From a virus, in the IMG/VR virus record IMGVR_UViG_3300037635_001935, positions 1-28,003 of that record: 28,003 nucleotides of DNA; one strand, written 5' to 3'. The position numbers and the translations under genes were made by a program. Positions 13,201 to 21,941 of this stretch are shown here, piece by piece. Position 1 is the stretch's first letter. Every line of letters starts with the position of its first letter. The notes beneath the pieces are model-generated. The model saw nothing but the letters and a program-made list of their open reading frames with translations, ran no database searches and was not told the origin of the DNA.

Positions 13201-14709
13201 AGCGTCAGTTTCTTCTACTTGTGTACCTAGCTTCCGCCTTTGTCCTTCTAAGAACGTTTTAAATTTGTCTGTAAGACCGTGTTTTTTTATAGCTTCAAAC
13301 GCCATTGCAACTTTAACGTTGGACATGTCGTTATCTATTTTAACTTCGTCCCACACCTTACCAAATAAATCATTGAAAGGATCGTCTACTGCTTCTGGGT
13401 CTTTAACTAAATCCTCTGCTCTCCACTCAACATCTCTACGCCATTGCTCAAGTTCTAAACCTTCAACTTCAGTACGTAACTCAATAATTTTCTCGTAATG
13501 ACCACGCTCTACTGTCGCTTCGTCTTCCCAACCTTCTAAGTCGTCCCTTTCGTTTTTAGTTACTCGTAGTTTTTCTTCTAAAGCATCGTCGTCTAGTTTC
13601 GATAAAGTCTCATCAATTTGAATAGGAGTGTCAGCACTAAGGTCTATTATCTCCCCTTTTTCGTTCATGTACTTAAACTTACCGTAACCTTCTTCACTAG
13701 GTACGTTTTTATAGTACGGACTAAAAGAAGCACCTACCGATTCGGGGTTACTACTTTCGTCGTAATCCTTGAACTTTTGAGATACACCGTCAACAGGCGC
13801 GTCTCCTTCGGGCTTTAACACCGTACCTTCGCCGACCTTCGGTTGTTCTTGGTTAGACTTTTGGAAGTCGTCAAACTGTTTTAAAATATTATCTTTTTCT
13901 TCTTGTGCCTTTGCTCTTAAACTTTCGATGTATTCTTTATCGGTTTTAGATACGACGGTTAATTGTTCGGTTAAGTCTGCCTTTTCTTTTCTTAAAAGCT
14001 TACCCATCTCTCCGTCTTTAAGCTCTGGACTTTTCTTAAACAAGTTATCAATTCTTGTAATACGTTCAGCTACAGCGCCTTCCATACGTTGTTGTATCTT
14101 CTGTGCATCGCTTGTAGACACGCCCATACGATTAATCATACTTGACGCTTCAATACGTCCTAATCCAGCGCCTATACTACCGCCTACTACGCTTCCAAAA
14201 CCTATTTCAAAAGGACTCAAGTTTTCTCTACTTCCTTCCATCATTTCTAACGACTGACGGAATAAAGCTTCACCACCACCCATAAATGCGCCTTCAGTAC
14301 CTCTTGCAGCTACTGTTCCTAACTTACCTAACTTAGCGACTTTAGCGGCGTTAAAACCTGGAATAGCAGAGAACACCCCCGCCGCCGCACCTTCGGGTAC
14401 GTTGTAGTCAGCTTCGGGGTCTCTTATTTTTTGAGCGCCGTAGTTCGAGCTTAATCCACTTGCTAATTGAGCGCCTATATAACCAGCAACACCAAAAGGT
14501 CCAGCGGCTAATAACGGAGCAAAGGCAATACCCGTCGCCATAGGCGCGCCTACTTCGAGAGCCATCGCGCTTCCTTCGCGCCAAAGGTTTGATGCTTCTT
14601 CCGTTTCGGGATCAACATAAGGTTTTTCGTTACGTGGCTGAGTAGAAGTACTGTCAGCGTCTTGAAATTGAGGGTACAACGAACGAAGGTCTACTTGTTT
14701 TTCTGACAT
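10252..14709 (-). CDS. Very large internal virion (ejection) protein, T7 gp16 position
   Basis: At 1485 residues this is the largest gene, lying between the gp15-like gene and the tail spike exactly where T7 has gp16 (1318 residues), which is ejected into the cell to form part of the trans-envelope channel. Residues 48-90 are Ala/Gly-rich and hydrophobic (GIAFAPLLAAGPFGVAGYIG); a charged coiled-coil part spans roughly 190-600; FQDEFYRHLFAKAQ at 922-935 resembles a motif seen in other large phage ejection or polyvalent proteins. I see no lytic transglycosylase motif at the N-terminus, unlike T7 gp16. It starts 5 bp after the stop of the gp15-like gene. Confidence 0.85.
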   Translation of the reverse strand: MSEKQVDLRSLYPQFQDADSTSTQPRNEKPYVDPETEEASNLWREGSAMALEVGAPMATGIAFAPLLAAGPFGVAGYIGAQLASGLSSNYGAQKIRDPEADYNVPEGAAAGVFSAIPGFNAAKVAKLGKLGTVAARGTEGAFMGGGEALFRQSLEMMEGSRENLSPFEIGFGSVVGGSIGAGLGRIEASSMINRMGVSTSDAQKIQQRMEGAVAERITRIDNLFKKSPELKDGEMGKLLRKEKADLTEQLTVVSKTDKEYIESLRAKAQEEKDNILKQFDDFQKSNQEQPKVGEGTVLKPEGDAPVDGVSQKFKDYDESSNPESVGASFSPYYKNVPSEEGYGKFKYMNEKGEIIDLSADTPIQIDETLSKLDDDALEEKLRVTKNERDDLEGWEDEATVERGHYEKIIELRTEVEGLELEQWRRDVEWRAEDLVKDPEAVDDPFNDLFGKVWDEVKIDNDMSNVKVAMAFEAIKKHGLTDKFKTFLEGQRRKLGTQVEETDADFLFQKQMEKAVNAYKKFSKPKQKVEATAIEGDAPKAPSKLTDEQKIEALDRMNMSDDDLTAFIDGKTDILPVNIGAFTDSEDIQRSMAAVLEQVEQGFKKRRIKTDKKSLIEQAAKLRSQLDPSVDPLDYSKQIAKESEDIIFKTVVADSMTFHAFKDWNKKMASGLNFDDPKVINDLMADLDRLGEFAEASGTIGSSAGKLLQSRKVFRDQIAAVVSTMEKQSKKVEKELTGELTKYSKDLKPEQLKEQLEKLGGLKALRGFMNELRLVRDPAKLGRLLEISRKGPFEKIKEAYVELRYDMMLSAPTTQGAAFMGNSLMSLYSLSNQAIGGLMTGNLQPTRMAINTAKNLLFSLPDAYNAAKVAAKNSKGQMALNSHYEKIGGKALSMEETGIKGALGESIENFGELVAFGPKGLVFQDEFYRHLFAKAQVKSLLTEEYNQLIKSGNAPVGKLDEYIEGKMSRYFVDGQRYKTKEDVNMEAVTQAREQGLEGDEAVEFVKQYTSDNWNNKLSSEMEYLRDFGDRITFQQDLSKDYGWFESMGSRIQDARNDSFVVQYIMPFIKTPVNIFKEAGGSASLFAETPVIGKLWARSKAEFNSDNPLIRAQARGRQLVGAGLWSSALYLADQQIITGSGPEDYKELQNKKNTGWKPNAINVTAAQRMWKTGDSQGDQPGDTYVSLQRADPLATITGLSADLLRLSEDNDMPEELVAYLGNTAMMAMTSAVGQKSYLETVGSALQALTNGQVDADDADWFNSFLEEIARGNTWAILNAVNRSNDPVMREVNGPFEALLNRLPGFAETLDPKRDAFGQVVKSAGSSIQRQVNSISPLAITETTTDKASQIINEIQGRYDFPPSDKKIPGLDLKDIKVPGTKQSLYDRWKQIYSQSDVKEAVIEAYENPDFQQMSRVRSGSPLRDLQKETINNVLYQYREQAFGELIDEYPELLDQYEYQGELQQKQIEGEELPSDMVSPSLRPLLNQ

Positions 14710-14714
14710 AATTA

Positions 14715-16538
14715 TTAAAGGTGATTGTTCTTATAGGTTTTTAAAAACTCATCGGCTTCGCTTTTTGTAGTAAAACCTAGCTTTTCTAGTATCGGCAGTA
14801 TCTTGTTATCTTTTTTTCCTTTTTCAAAAGCTTCAAAATCCGTACTAGTTAAACCGATATTAAAATTACCTGTTTTTAAACGCTCTTTTACACGCTCTTC
14901 AATTTTAAGTTCTAAACTGCTGTAGACGTCACCCACTCCTTCGTCTATTTTCTTGTATAATTCATCGGGTGTAATGTTCGGTAGCTGACTTATGCGATCT
15001 CTGTAGCGTCGTAACTCATTACTCCATATTGATTTAATATCAGCGCTTAACACTTGTAATGCTTGCGGCGCAACGGCTCTACTTTGAGAAAGACCAAGCA
15101 ACTCTCTAACGTAGTTTGTATCTTTATTAAGATAAGGATTACCTCCTTTAATCGTCGTGTTACTAAAATCTGATTCAATTATATCCGTATAATCACGCAC
15201 AGCGAATCGAGACATAACATTCTTTTGAAAGTCAGTTTCGTTACCGTTAGCTTTTAATAGTTCTTTATAATCAGTAAGTGACAACTCGTCTTTATAACTT
15301 TCTAGATTGTCGCTTACATCAAGACCTAATTCTAATTGTTTACGAATCTCCGCATACACATCAGGGTTAGTGACAACATTAGCTTCGCTTTCTCTGTTAT
15401 ATGTTTTATTCGCTTCTTCTCGCATCTTTGCAATTAAGCGTTCTGCGTCTGAAGATTTAACGCTATTCTCGGTAAAGGATGTACGAACACGTGTTGACCA
15501 GTCGTTTAAAAACGCATCTGTTATTGGTTCGTCGTTATTTAAACGTTGTTGGAACTCAGCTTCAAAAGGTTCTGATACGTTTGTTTTATTCGTGTTATAA
15601 CTCGTAATAGCCAAGTTAGTGAAATATTGACCGTTAGATAATATACTGCGTTCAAGCTCGTCTAAGCTGTTTAAGATTTCCGTGTTAGCAAACTTTGCTC
15701 CCTTATCGTTAATCTTCCACTTCTTTAATTCCATGACCTTTTTCATCGCACCCGCCGTGTTACCTTGTTCAACCATATCCGTAATGGCGGGCTTAAATAA
15801 GTTATCAAGTGCGTACTTACGACTACCTTTAAAAGAACCAGCACCGTCGTCTATCCACTCTTTAAACACAGGGTCGTTAATGTCGAATTGATTACGCGTC
15901 CAAGCGCTTACTTCGTCGCTTATAGAACCTAACCAATCCGTCTTACCTTGAGCGATTGCTAGGTCTTGCTCGCGTCTTGTAACGGTACTTATGAACTCGT
16001 TTGAAATCGAATCAAGCAAAGGCTTAACTGACTCACGCGCGTAGGCGCTGTCTATACTATCGTAAAAACCTTTGACCGCCTCTTGTGCGTACCCTACTGG
16101 ATCATCTGCTTGTAAAGCTTCAGGGTCGGTTAATAACTTACGTCTAAATTCTTTTGCTTGCGACTTACTACTTGCCGCTTTAATACCTAATAGAAAGTCA
16201 GGGTTCGAGCGTTCGTCTATTACGCCTTTTTCTGCAAGACTACGAAGTTGTTGTTTAGTTTTATTTCTCCGTGCCTCTAACGACGCTAACGCTTTTGTCG
16301 AATTTTCTGCGAAGAACTGTTCACCTTTAGCGCGTTGCTCATCGCCTTCTATTTTTTTAATCGCGGCATAATCCCGCAACATCGGATTAACTTTTTCCAA
16401 CGATCTAGCAAGCTGTAACATCTTATTATCACCCGCCTGTTGAACGGCTACATTATAGTTACCACCGCTTTGTATCGTCGCTTGAAGCCTTGGGGCGTCC
16501 GCTAAGTCAGCGACTTGTACTCTTTTATTGGTAGCCAT
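14715..16538 (-). CDS. Internal virion protein, T7 gp15-like by position
   Basis: The 607-residue, mostly helical and charged protein (T7 gp15 has 747) lies between the gp14-like and gp16-like genes. The start MATNKRVQVADLADAPRLQA is typical of this family in marine podoviruses, as I recall. The body alternates helices with polar turns and has no membrane segment. In T7, gp15 is part of the internal core and forms a periplasmic tube with gp16 during ejection. The ATG overlaps the stop of the preceding gene by one base (16538). Confidence 0.85.
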   Translation of the reverse strand: MATNKRVQVADLADAPRLQATIQSGGNYNVAVQQAGDNKMLQLARSLEKVNPMLRDYAAIKKIEGDEQRAKGEQFFAENSTKALASLEARRNKTKQQLRSLAEKGVIDERSNPDFLLGIKAASSKSQAKEFRRKLLTDPEALQADDPVGYAQEAVKGFYDSIDSAYARESVKPLLDSISNEFISTVTRREQDLAIAQGKTDWLGSISDEVSAWTRNQFDINDPVFKEWIDDGAGSFKGSRKYALDNLFKPAITDMVEQGNTAGAMKKVMELKKWKINDKGAKFANTEILNSLDELERSILSNGQYFTNLAITSYNTNKTNVSEPFEAEFQQRLNNDEPITDAFLNDWSTRVRTSFTENSVKSSDAERLIAKMREEANKTYNRESEANVVTNPDVYAEIRKQLELGLDVSDNLESYKDELSLTDYKELLKANGNETDFQKNVMSRFAVRDYTDIIESDFSNTTIKGGNPYLNKDTNYVRELLGLSQSRAVAPQALQVLSADIKSIWSNELRRYRDRISQLPNITPDELYKKIDEGVGDVYSSLELKIEERVKERLKTGNFNIGLTSTDFEAFEKGKKDNKILPILEKLGFTTKSEADEFLKTYKNNHL

Positions 16539-17074
16539 TAGCTTTTACGTGAGTTTTTAATATCAAGACCAGTACGGTATCCACTCGCGGCTTGCGAGCC
16601 AGCGTCTAAAACAGCGGCAAAAGCTGAAGGTTGATTTATAGGTCGATTAATACCAATTTGATTATTAACCGTACGAAACCCAGCATCCGTCAAAGCAAGT
16701 CCTGTTTGTACGTCTCTCATCTCTTGTTGACCAGTTAGAGCCGCGCGGTATGCCGCTTCTTGTTGTTTGTAATTATTTACTACAGCGTCAACCGAAAGTC
16801 CTGACACATTAGCTTGGCCAGCGCTTGTAACGTTAGTAGATTCTTTTTTAGCGCCTTCTATTGAAGCCTCAAATATCTCGCGATTAATCGCTTCCTGTTC
16901 TTGTCCTTGGCGCATCCTTATCGAACGTTGTTCCTGTATAGCGCGTTGACGCTCGGCAAGGGACGCTTGAGCTTGATACGCCTCTTGTGCCTTTGCTTGT
17001 TGCTGTTGTCCTAAGAAATTAACACCCGCTTGCAGTCCGAATGTTGTAGCTAATGCCGCTGGAAGATTACACAT
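16538..17074 (-). CDS. Internal virion protein, T7 gp14-like
   Basis: The 178-residue product (T7 gp14 has 196) starts MCNLPAALATTFGLQAGVNF and continues into a long Gln/Ala/Glu/Arg-rich helix (QQQQAKAQEAYQAQASLAER...), then an Ala/Gly-rich C-terminus. This composition, an N-terminal hydrophobic helix and a coiled Gln/Ala-rich middle, is characteristic of gp14 homologues, which are ejected and thought to make the outer-membrane pore. Position between gp13-like and gp15-like genes agrees. Confidence 0.88.
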   Translation of the reverse strand: MCNLPAALATTFGLQAGVNFLGQQQQAKAQEAYQAQASLAERQRAIQEQRSIRMRQGQEQEAINREIFEASIEGAKKESTNVTSAGQANVSGLSVDAVVNNYKQQEAAYRAALTGQQEMRDVQTGLALTDAGFRTVNNQIGINRPINQPSAFAAVLDAGSQAASGYRTGLDIKNSRKS

Positions 17075-17079
17075 GATAA

Positions 17080-17589
17080 TTAAGAATTGTTATTTTTGTA
17101 TATATAAAATTGTTTGTAACCATCGATGTCAACGTCGGTAAAGGTTGCCCCTAACCACGTTAACCAACGGAATGAAAGTTCATTTGATTCCATGACATAG
17201 TTTGTCAATACGTTATAATCGCCCATAAGTCGATCTATCCACTCCTTTGAATGTTTAATAAAAGTCTTTTTAATGAGGTGCATACGGTGAGTACCAAGTA
17301 ACCAGATTACACCTATGTTCGGTTGTCTGATCGCTGGACACACGCCAAAGCTTCCAACCATGCGCATATCAAGTGTAGTCACTGTCCACGCTTCTTCTGA
17401 TATTTTATAACTCTCTTGTAACGCTTGACGAGGATGTTGACCTAGACCTATTATTTCTAACATGTCTTGGGTGCGCATATCTTCATATAAAGGCAACCAA
17501 TCAAACTCCCCATTGGCGGGATCAATCCGACAGTCGTTATAAATGTACTCAACTGTATCGTTTTGATTGTGCATGTATAAAGCTTTCAA
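17080..17589 (-). CDS. T7 gp13-like protein (DUF2833 / acetyltransferase-like)
   Basis: The 169 residues (T7 gp13 has 138) carry MVGSFGVCPAIRQPNIGVIW followed by LLGTHRMH at 77-104, matching the gp13 pattern (a strand, G-V-P, then G-IW-LGT) that gives the family its GNAT-like appearance. T7 gp13 is needed for virion assembly and appears in the internal-protein cluster; enzymatic activity has not been shown here. The first ATG (17587-17589) overlaps the nozzle gene by 41 bp; MHNQ at 17574 is an alternative start. It sits between nozzle and gp14-like genes, as in T7. Confidence 0.85.
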   Translation of the reverse strand: MKALYMHNQNDTVEYIYNDCRIDPANGEFDWLPLYEDMRTQDMLEIIGLGQHPRQALQESYKISEEAWTVTTLDMRMVGSFGVCPAIRQPNIGVIWLLGTHRMHLIKKTFIKHSKEWIDRLMGDYNVLTNYVMESNELSFRWLTWLGATFTDVDIDGYKQFYIYKNNNS

Positions 17590-20077
17590 ATTCAGCGGCT
17601 AATAGTTTCATCGGTAATGCTGAACTTGATTTAATTTTGATTGTAACGTCATCGTGTTTACATTGAATAGGAAAGCGAAACGATCCGCTGTCAAGCACAA
17701 GTGAACCTATCACAGCATCAGCACCCAATGTAGACGGGTTAAAAGCGTATGAATATGTATCCCTGTATTGCGGGGTAACTTCGATTGTAAAGTGTCCTGT
17801 AGCGTCGTAATCAACCGCGCCACGACGTAGTACTTGATGAGTAAAGTTAGAAGACGCTCGTCCTCCACGTTCTGTAGGTTGCTTTAAAGTCTGCGTTGAG
17901 AACGTGTAAAGAGATTCGTATTCAAGACCGACAAAGAACGATGTGGACGAGTAGTCGCCTTCAATCGTAAACTCTGTTGCCGAAAGCGAAGTATCCTCGG
18001 CGTCCGTTGTCAGCGGTAAACGCAATCCATCGGCGGTGTAGACAACTGCTCCAGCTGGATCGTAAGGCATCGTTGATACAGTCGTCTTCTTGTTAGCGGC
18101 ACTGTAAGACCTTGTAAGCGAAGAACTTGCAACACGTCTATCAAGATGTATAGCGTAGTTTTTACCTGTGTCTTTATGTCCCGCTTCCATCGCCATCTTT
18201 TCGAGGTGACCATCGGTTGTAACGACAAATAAATCGCTGTCTATAAACCCGCTTCCAACGATGTCTTTCGCGAACTCAAAGCGCATCCAAGCAGATTGTA
18301 TCTTTTCACGGTTCTGCCAGAAGTAACGATACACATATAAGTGCTTTAAGTTGTCTGTAGTAGACGCGACTATAACGTCCTCACTAGGCGTACCGATAAG
18401 CTGTCTTAAAGATGATGGAACATAAGTAGGTACTTGAGAAGTGATTTCAGAAGCGTCAAATATATCTGTATCCTTATCGACGTAGAACTCGTATAGACCT
18501 TCGTAGCTATCGCGTGGAAAGCTGAAGTAAACGTAGTTAGTAAGCGCTAACGGTTTAACGTCGCTTGTCACGTTGTACTCGGTTATAGGCGAGATGTTAA
18601 CGGTTTTAGCTGTAAGTAAATCTGCTCCTCTTAATACGAACTGTGATTGAGGACTGAACAACACAAGCTTTTCTTGGAAAGGTACAGCGTGTTTAAGAGT
18701 CGATACCTTGGTATGAGCAACTCCAACATCGATGGGAGCGCCGTCTAAAAGCGTCAACACAGTCGTTCTAAAGAAGTTAAAATATTCATCAGCTTCGGAA
18801 AAGATAACAGAGCCGTCAGTCAACAGTCCAAGTCGATTCTTAAAGAAGAAGATGTCATTGATTGTCTTACCGACAAAAGACGGATTAGGGTTTGTTTCAT
18901 CGTCGCCTACAAGTCGATTAGTAAAAGTTGATTCTTGCGCAGAATAATGAACGACAGAACTGCTCGATATAACGTAACCTACACTACTTGCTGACCAAGC
19001 TGGCGCTGACTTTATATCTGTTACTGTCTCCCAATAAGTTGATCCACCGCCTGTTCCAGGCTCAGTACCTGACGATGAAGTATGCGCTTGTAACGCTTTA
19101 TAAACGCTACCACCATGACTGACATAAGATTTAAAAGTAGGAACGATCTGGATCGGTAAAGTCGTGTTATCAAGCGTCGTTTGAACGCCGTACCCAACGT
19201 CTTCCACCCAAGTTCCTTCTCCAAATGTAGCACCGTCTTTAGTCTCGAACTTAACGTAGTAATCGTCTTGAACGAGTTCCACATCGCCTTTGACTTTTAC
19301 TCGATGTCCGTTAAAGCATTTGATAGGAAGATCAGTAATCGCTGATACCGATTTATACACGAGTCCTAGACCTGTGTTAGAAAGGCTGTCACTAACGGTA
19401 ATGTTCAAATCGCTCGACATAACGATCTTAATGACCGATCCGTTAGCTGTAGCAGATGTAACACCAGCTAAACTCGATATGGGAGTTGCTGCATCCGTCG
19501 CTAAATCGGACGCGATGGTTTCGGAGCTATGATCCGAAGGTCCAGACGTTGTCGCGGTATTACCATTAATAGTTACGTTATAATCTGTATCGTCATTACC
19601 TTGCTTAACAAAGACAACAGCTTCGTTTGGAAGCGCGGTTGAAGTCGTACCCGCCATAGCAACAGTCTTACCTGTGTCAGCGACAAAAGTATAATCAGCA
19701 ACGTTCAACACTCTGAAGTCGCTTAAAGGATTAGTAGCACCGTTTAGGTACGTCTGAGCGGCTGAAGTTATAGTCGTAGTTACAGCCGCTCCATTGGTAG
19801 TATTAAAGATGTTTAACGAAGTAGTACCGCCAGAATGATTAAACAACATGACGTGTTTATTCGCTACGTCTCTGTCAAAAAAGCTGACTAAGGCGTCGTT
19901 CTCAAGCGTCGTCCCCAACGCCGCTATATGATCGGTATGAGGACGTTTTGTAAGTCCGTCTACAACGGAGCTAAAAGCGTTTACTTGCTCTTCAGCTTGT
20001 CCAGGAAATCTTAAATTGTCAGGCTGTTGCGATACACCTTGGACGAGGTTCGGTACAGAAGTAGTAAGTAACGGCAT
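17549..20077 (-). CDS. Tail tubular protein B / nozzle (T7 gp12-like)
   Basis: The 842-residue protein (T7 gp12 has 794) begins with the hallmark nozzle N-terminus: TSVPNLVQGVSQQPDNLRFP at 6-25 and VDGLTKRPHTDHIA near 39-52. It is otherwise beta-rich throughout, as expected for the six-bladed propeller subunits of the nozzle. An extra Ala/Ser/Thr-rich stretch near residues 100-230 (e.g. TVAMAGTTSTALP) resembles an insertion. The nozzle closes the tail and carries the fibres. It starts 2 bp after the stop of the tail tube gene, with leader GATAGATAGAC and no Shine-Dalgarno. Confidence 0.95.
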   Translation of the reverse strand: MPLLTTSVPNLVQGVSQQPDNLRFPGQAEEQVNAFSSVVDGLTKRPHTDHIAALGTTLENDALVSFFDRDVANKHVMLFNHSGGTTSLNIFNTTNGAAVTTTITSAAQTYLNGATNPLSDFRVLNVADYTFVADTGKTVAMAGTTSTALPNEAVVFVKQGNDDTDYNVTINGNTATTSGPSDHSSETIASDLATDAATPISSLAGVTSATANGSVIKIVMSSDLNITVSDSLSNTGLGLVYKSVSAITDLPIKCFNGHRVKVKGDVELVQDDYYVKFETKDGATFGEGTWVEDVGYGVQTTLDNTTLPIQIVPTFKSYVSHGGSVYKALQAHTSSSGTEPGTGGGSTYWETVTDIKSAPAWSASSVGYVISSSSVVHYSAQESTFTNRLVGDDETNPNPSFVGKTINDIFFFKNRLGLLTDGSVIFSEADEYFNFFRTTVLTLLDGAPIDVGVAHTKVSTLKHAVPFQEKLVLFSPQSQFVLRGADLLTAKTVNISPITEYNVTSDVKPLALTNYVYFSFPRDSYEGLYEFYVDKDTDIFDASEITSQVPTYVPSSLRQLIGTPSEDVIVASTTDNLKHLYVYRYFWQNREKIQSAWMRFEFAKDIVGSGFIDSDLFVVTTDGHLEKMAMEAGHKDTGKNYAIHLDRRVASSSLTRSYSAANKKTTVSTMPYDPAGAVVYTADGLRLPLTTDAEDTSLSATEFTIEGDYSSTSFFVGLEYESLYTFSTQTLKQPTERGGRASSNFTHQVLRRGAVDYDATGHFTIEVTPQYRDTYSYAFNPSTLGADAVIGSLVLDSGSFRFPIQCKHDDVTIKIKSSSALPMKLLAAEFESFIHAQSKRYS

Positions 20078-20079
20078 GT

Positions 20080-20655
20080 CTATCTATCTACAACACGTAA
20101 TACATCATAATTGTCAAATATATTACGATCTGCGTTTTCACTGTCGCTATCTATCGCTGTAGCTTTTGAGTTAATCTCGTCACGAAGCGTAAAGCTCTCG
20201 ATCTCAGGAGATCCAAGAAAGCGATTAGCAAACTTACGTGCCGCTCGTATCGTGATGTAGCTTCTAAATTGTTGTGGTAGTTGTTCAAAGGTGAGTTCAA
20301 AAGTAATAGAAACGTCTAGGTCTTCGCCAAAGACGTCGGTGTGGTTCTTCCTGTCATACAATGTAGTACCACGCTGTACGATGTCTATGTCGTTATACTT
20401 GTCGATTGGAACGTCGACTTTAAGCGTGTTAGCGGGAAGATTAATTTTATTAGAGGCGTCTCTTACAAGTGGATACACATGCTCGGTATTGTAATGCCAT
20501 CCTTCCGATTGGACTTCTCTATTGACTTCATCAAGGACGTTTAAAGCGGTCACCACAGATACAGGTAAACTACTACCGCTAATTGAATTGACGGGGCTTT
20601 CGCCTACTACGCCAATCATTGTGTTGACTGCTTCAAGCTTCGATGTAAGTGCCAT
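20080..20655 (-). CDS. Tail tubular protein A (T7 gp11-like)
   Basis: The 191-residue product is nearly the length of T7 gp11 (196). It shows the family pattern MALTSKLEAVNTMIGVVGES near the start, EVNREVQSEGWHYNTEHVYP around 44-63, and FRSYITIRAARKFANRFLGS near 130-149. Gp11 forms the dodecameric adaptor between portal and nozzle. It follows the capsid gene after a 110-bp gap with a hairpin and is transcribed with the nozzle gene. Confidence 0.95.
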   Translation of the reverse strand: MALTSKLEAVNTMIGVVGESPVNSISGSSLPVSVVTALNVLDEVNREVQSEGWHYNTEHVYPLVRDASNKINLPANTLKVDVPIDKYNDIDIVQRGTTLYDRKNHTDVFGEDLDVSITFELTFEQLPQQFRSYITIRAARKFANRFLGSPEIESFTLRDEINSKATAIDSDSENADRNIFDNYDVLRVVDR

Positions 20656-20700
20656 ATATAAAAGGTAAGAATAAAGTTAAAGAATAATCTGATTGCGAGA

Positions 20701-20743
20701 GAGGAGCGAGGTCAAAACGAAAATTAAAACCCTCGCTCCCCTC
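20701..20743 (-). terminator. Hairpin after the capsid gene (T-phi-like attenuator candidate)
   Basis: Arms at 20703-20711 and 20731-20739 form nine GC-rich pairs, extendable past one mismatch, around a 19-nt A-rich loop. No clear U run follows on the minus strand, so this may be an attenuator or processing site. It is placed where T7 has its terminator between gene 10 and gene 11, which lowers tail-gene expression relative to capsid. Confidence 0.5.
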
Positions 20744-20765
20744 AACACAACCAAACAAGAATGGA

Positions 20766-21830
20766 CTATTTCTGTAATTCGATAGCACATTCAGGACGGA
20801 GTATTCCGTGACCCATCGCGTACTTCGCAATAAACAGAGTTCCTTGGCGCTCCATCTGATACTCGGACTCAGTCGCAAGATCAAGAAGCTTAACAGTTCC
20901 AACAGCCGATGGGTGAGCAACGATACCAAGCGAGTTGGTGAAGTTACCATTGTACCCTACGCCGCCTGAACCGAACACATCGTTAGAAGATGCTCCGTCA
21001 CCTGTAGAGGTGGAAGACAAATCAGTCGATGGAAGGTGAGTAGACTTATAGATGCTGATACCAGCAACCTGAGCAATAGAACCAGAAGCAAGTGATCCAG
21101 AACCACCAACGTCTTGATTAGACGCAGAAGTCGAGATAACGAGCGATCCGCTACCACCAGTGATAAGCTTGTAATACTCTTGAGGACGAAGAACACAGAA
21201 TCTTCCATCGGAAGGAACGTCGTTCTCATCGAGCTTTTGAGCGGCGGTAAACAACGCGGCAACAAGCTCTGCTCCTGTTGGATCAGAATTGTCGGAGTCG
21301 TCAGAACCGTCAGCGGGTGTTCCCATCGCGTTAGCAGATACGTCAAGTACTCCACCAAGCTTTCCACCTGTAACGTTAGCTGTAGCTTCACGAGCGGCGG
21401 CAATAAACACTTTAGCAATCGCTTCATCGAAACGTTTAGCAAGCGCTTTACCAAGCTCAGAAGCATAGACGGAACGTATATCGTAATGATTTTTTACATC
21501 GTCGATAGAACTGAGGAATGTCGAAGAAAGAAGTACGTCGTCAATAGTGATGACTTTCTCGTTCTTCTTGATGTCGCTCAAGTAAGAGTTACCGCTGTCA
21601 GCAATGTTCTGTCCAGGAGTATAGTAACTAGCGGAAGCAATACCTGTAACAGGAAATTGAGCGCTCTTACCATTCTCGATAGTACGGATCGTATGCAAAG
21701 GTTTGAAGATATTATTTTCTTCAAAGGTCGTTAATATTTCGCCAGCAAACTTCTTCAAGAAAAGGGCATCAGCCGCTCCACTTGAATTAATCTGACCGAC
21801 GCGTGAGGGAGTTGTATCTCCATTAGCCAT
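20766..21830 (-). CDS. Major capsid protein (T7 gp10A-like)
   Basis: The 354-residue protein (T7 gp10A has 345) builds the HK97-fold shell. Its N-terminus has the family run FAGEILTTFEENNIFKPLHT (28-47) and ENGKSAQFPVTG (52-63), followed by DDVLLSSTFLSSIDDVKNHY and ALAKRFDEAIAKVF. This is the only late gene in the window with both a strong Shine-Dalgarno sequence (AGGAG, 9 nt before ATG) and a 110-nt leader carrying a promoter-like element and a hairpin, which suits a protein needed in hundreds of copies. A hairpin follows the gene. Confidence 0.97.
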   Translation of the reverse strand: MANGDTTPSRVGQINSSGAADALFLKKFAGEILTTFEENNIFKPLHTIRTIENGKSAQFPVTGIASASYYTPGQNIADSGNSYLSDIKKNEKVITIDDVLLSSTFLSSIDDVKNHYDIRSVYASELGKALAKRFDEAIAKVFIAAAREATANVTGGKLGGVLDVSANAMGTPADGSDDSDNSDPTGAELVAALFTAAQKLDENDVPSDGRFCVLRPQEYYKLITGGSGSLVISTSASNQDVGGSGSLASGSIAQVAGISIYKSTHLPSTDLSSTSTGDGASSNDVFGSGGVGYNGNFTNSLGIVAHPSAVGTVKLLDLATESEYQMERQGTLFIAKYAMGHGILRPECAIELQK

Positions 21831-21853
21831 AATTAAGTTCTCCTATTTATAGA
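21831..21853 (-). promoter_or_regulatory. Capsid leader: CTATAAATAGGA element and strong Shine-Dalgarno
   Basis: Minus strand CTATAAATAGGA (21853-21842) overlaps AGGAG (21844-21840), nine bases before the capsid ATG. The 12-mer is shared with the site at 4238-4249. It could be the end of a phage-polymerase promoter, by analogy with the CACTATAGGGAGA end of T7 promoters, or just a good ribosome-binding site; the latter is certain, the former is not. Confidence 0.55.
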
Positions 21854-21899
21854 GTTAATATTAGTGTTAGTATTATTAGTCGTTGCTAGTCGGTCAGTT

Positions 21900-21915
21900 G
21901 TCCCGCGCACGGGGC
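21900..21915. other. GC-rich hairpin in the capsid leader
   Basis: Six base pairs (GTCCCG with CGGGGC, one G-U) around loop CGCA. It stands out in an AT-rich leader. No U run follows on the minus strand, so a terminator is unlikely; mRNA stabilisation or processing upstream of the capsid gene is plausible. Confidence 0.4.
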
Positions 21916-21941
21916 TGTCTTTTGCTTCGTCTAAAAAAGTG

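Noticed and set aside
20633-20950. Frameshifted capsid extension, as in T7 gp10B
   Set aside because: An open frame continues past the capsid stop, but it is in the +1 frame, no slippery heptamer is evident, and it would be translated through the hairpin; T7 uses a -1 shift.
21114-21734. 206-codon plus-strand frame inside the capsid gene
   Set aside because: It is fully antisense to a gene with clear T7 capsid signatures and its product is Arg/Ser-rich, as expected of a shadow frame.
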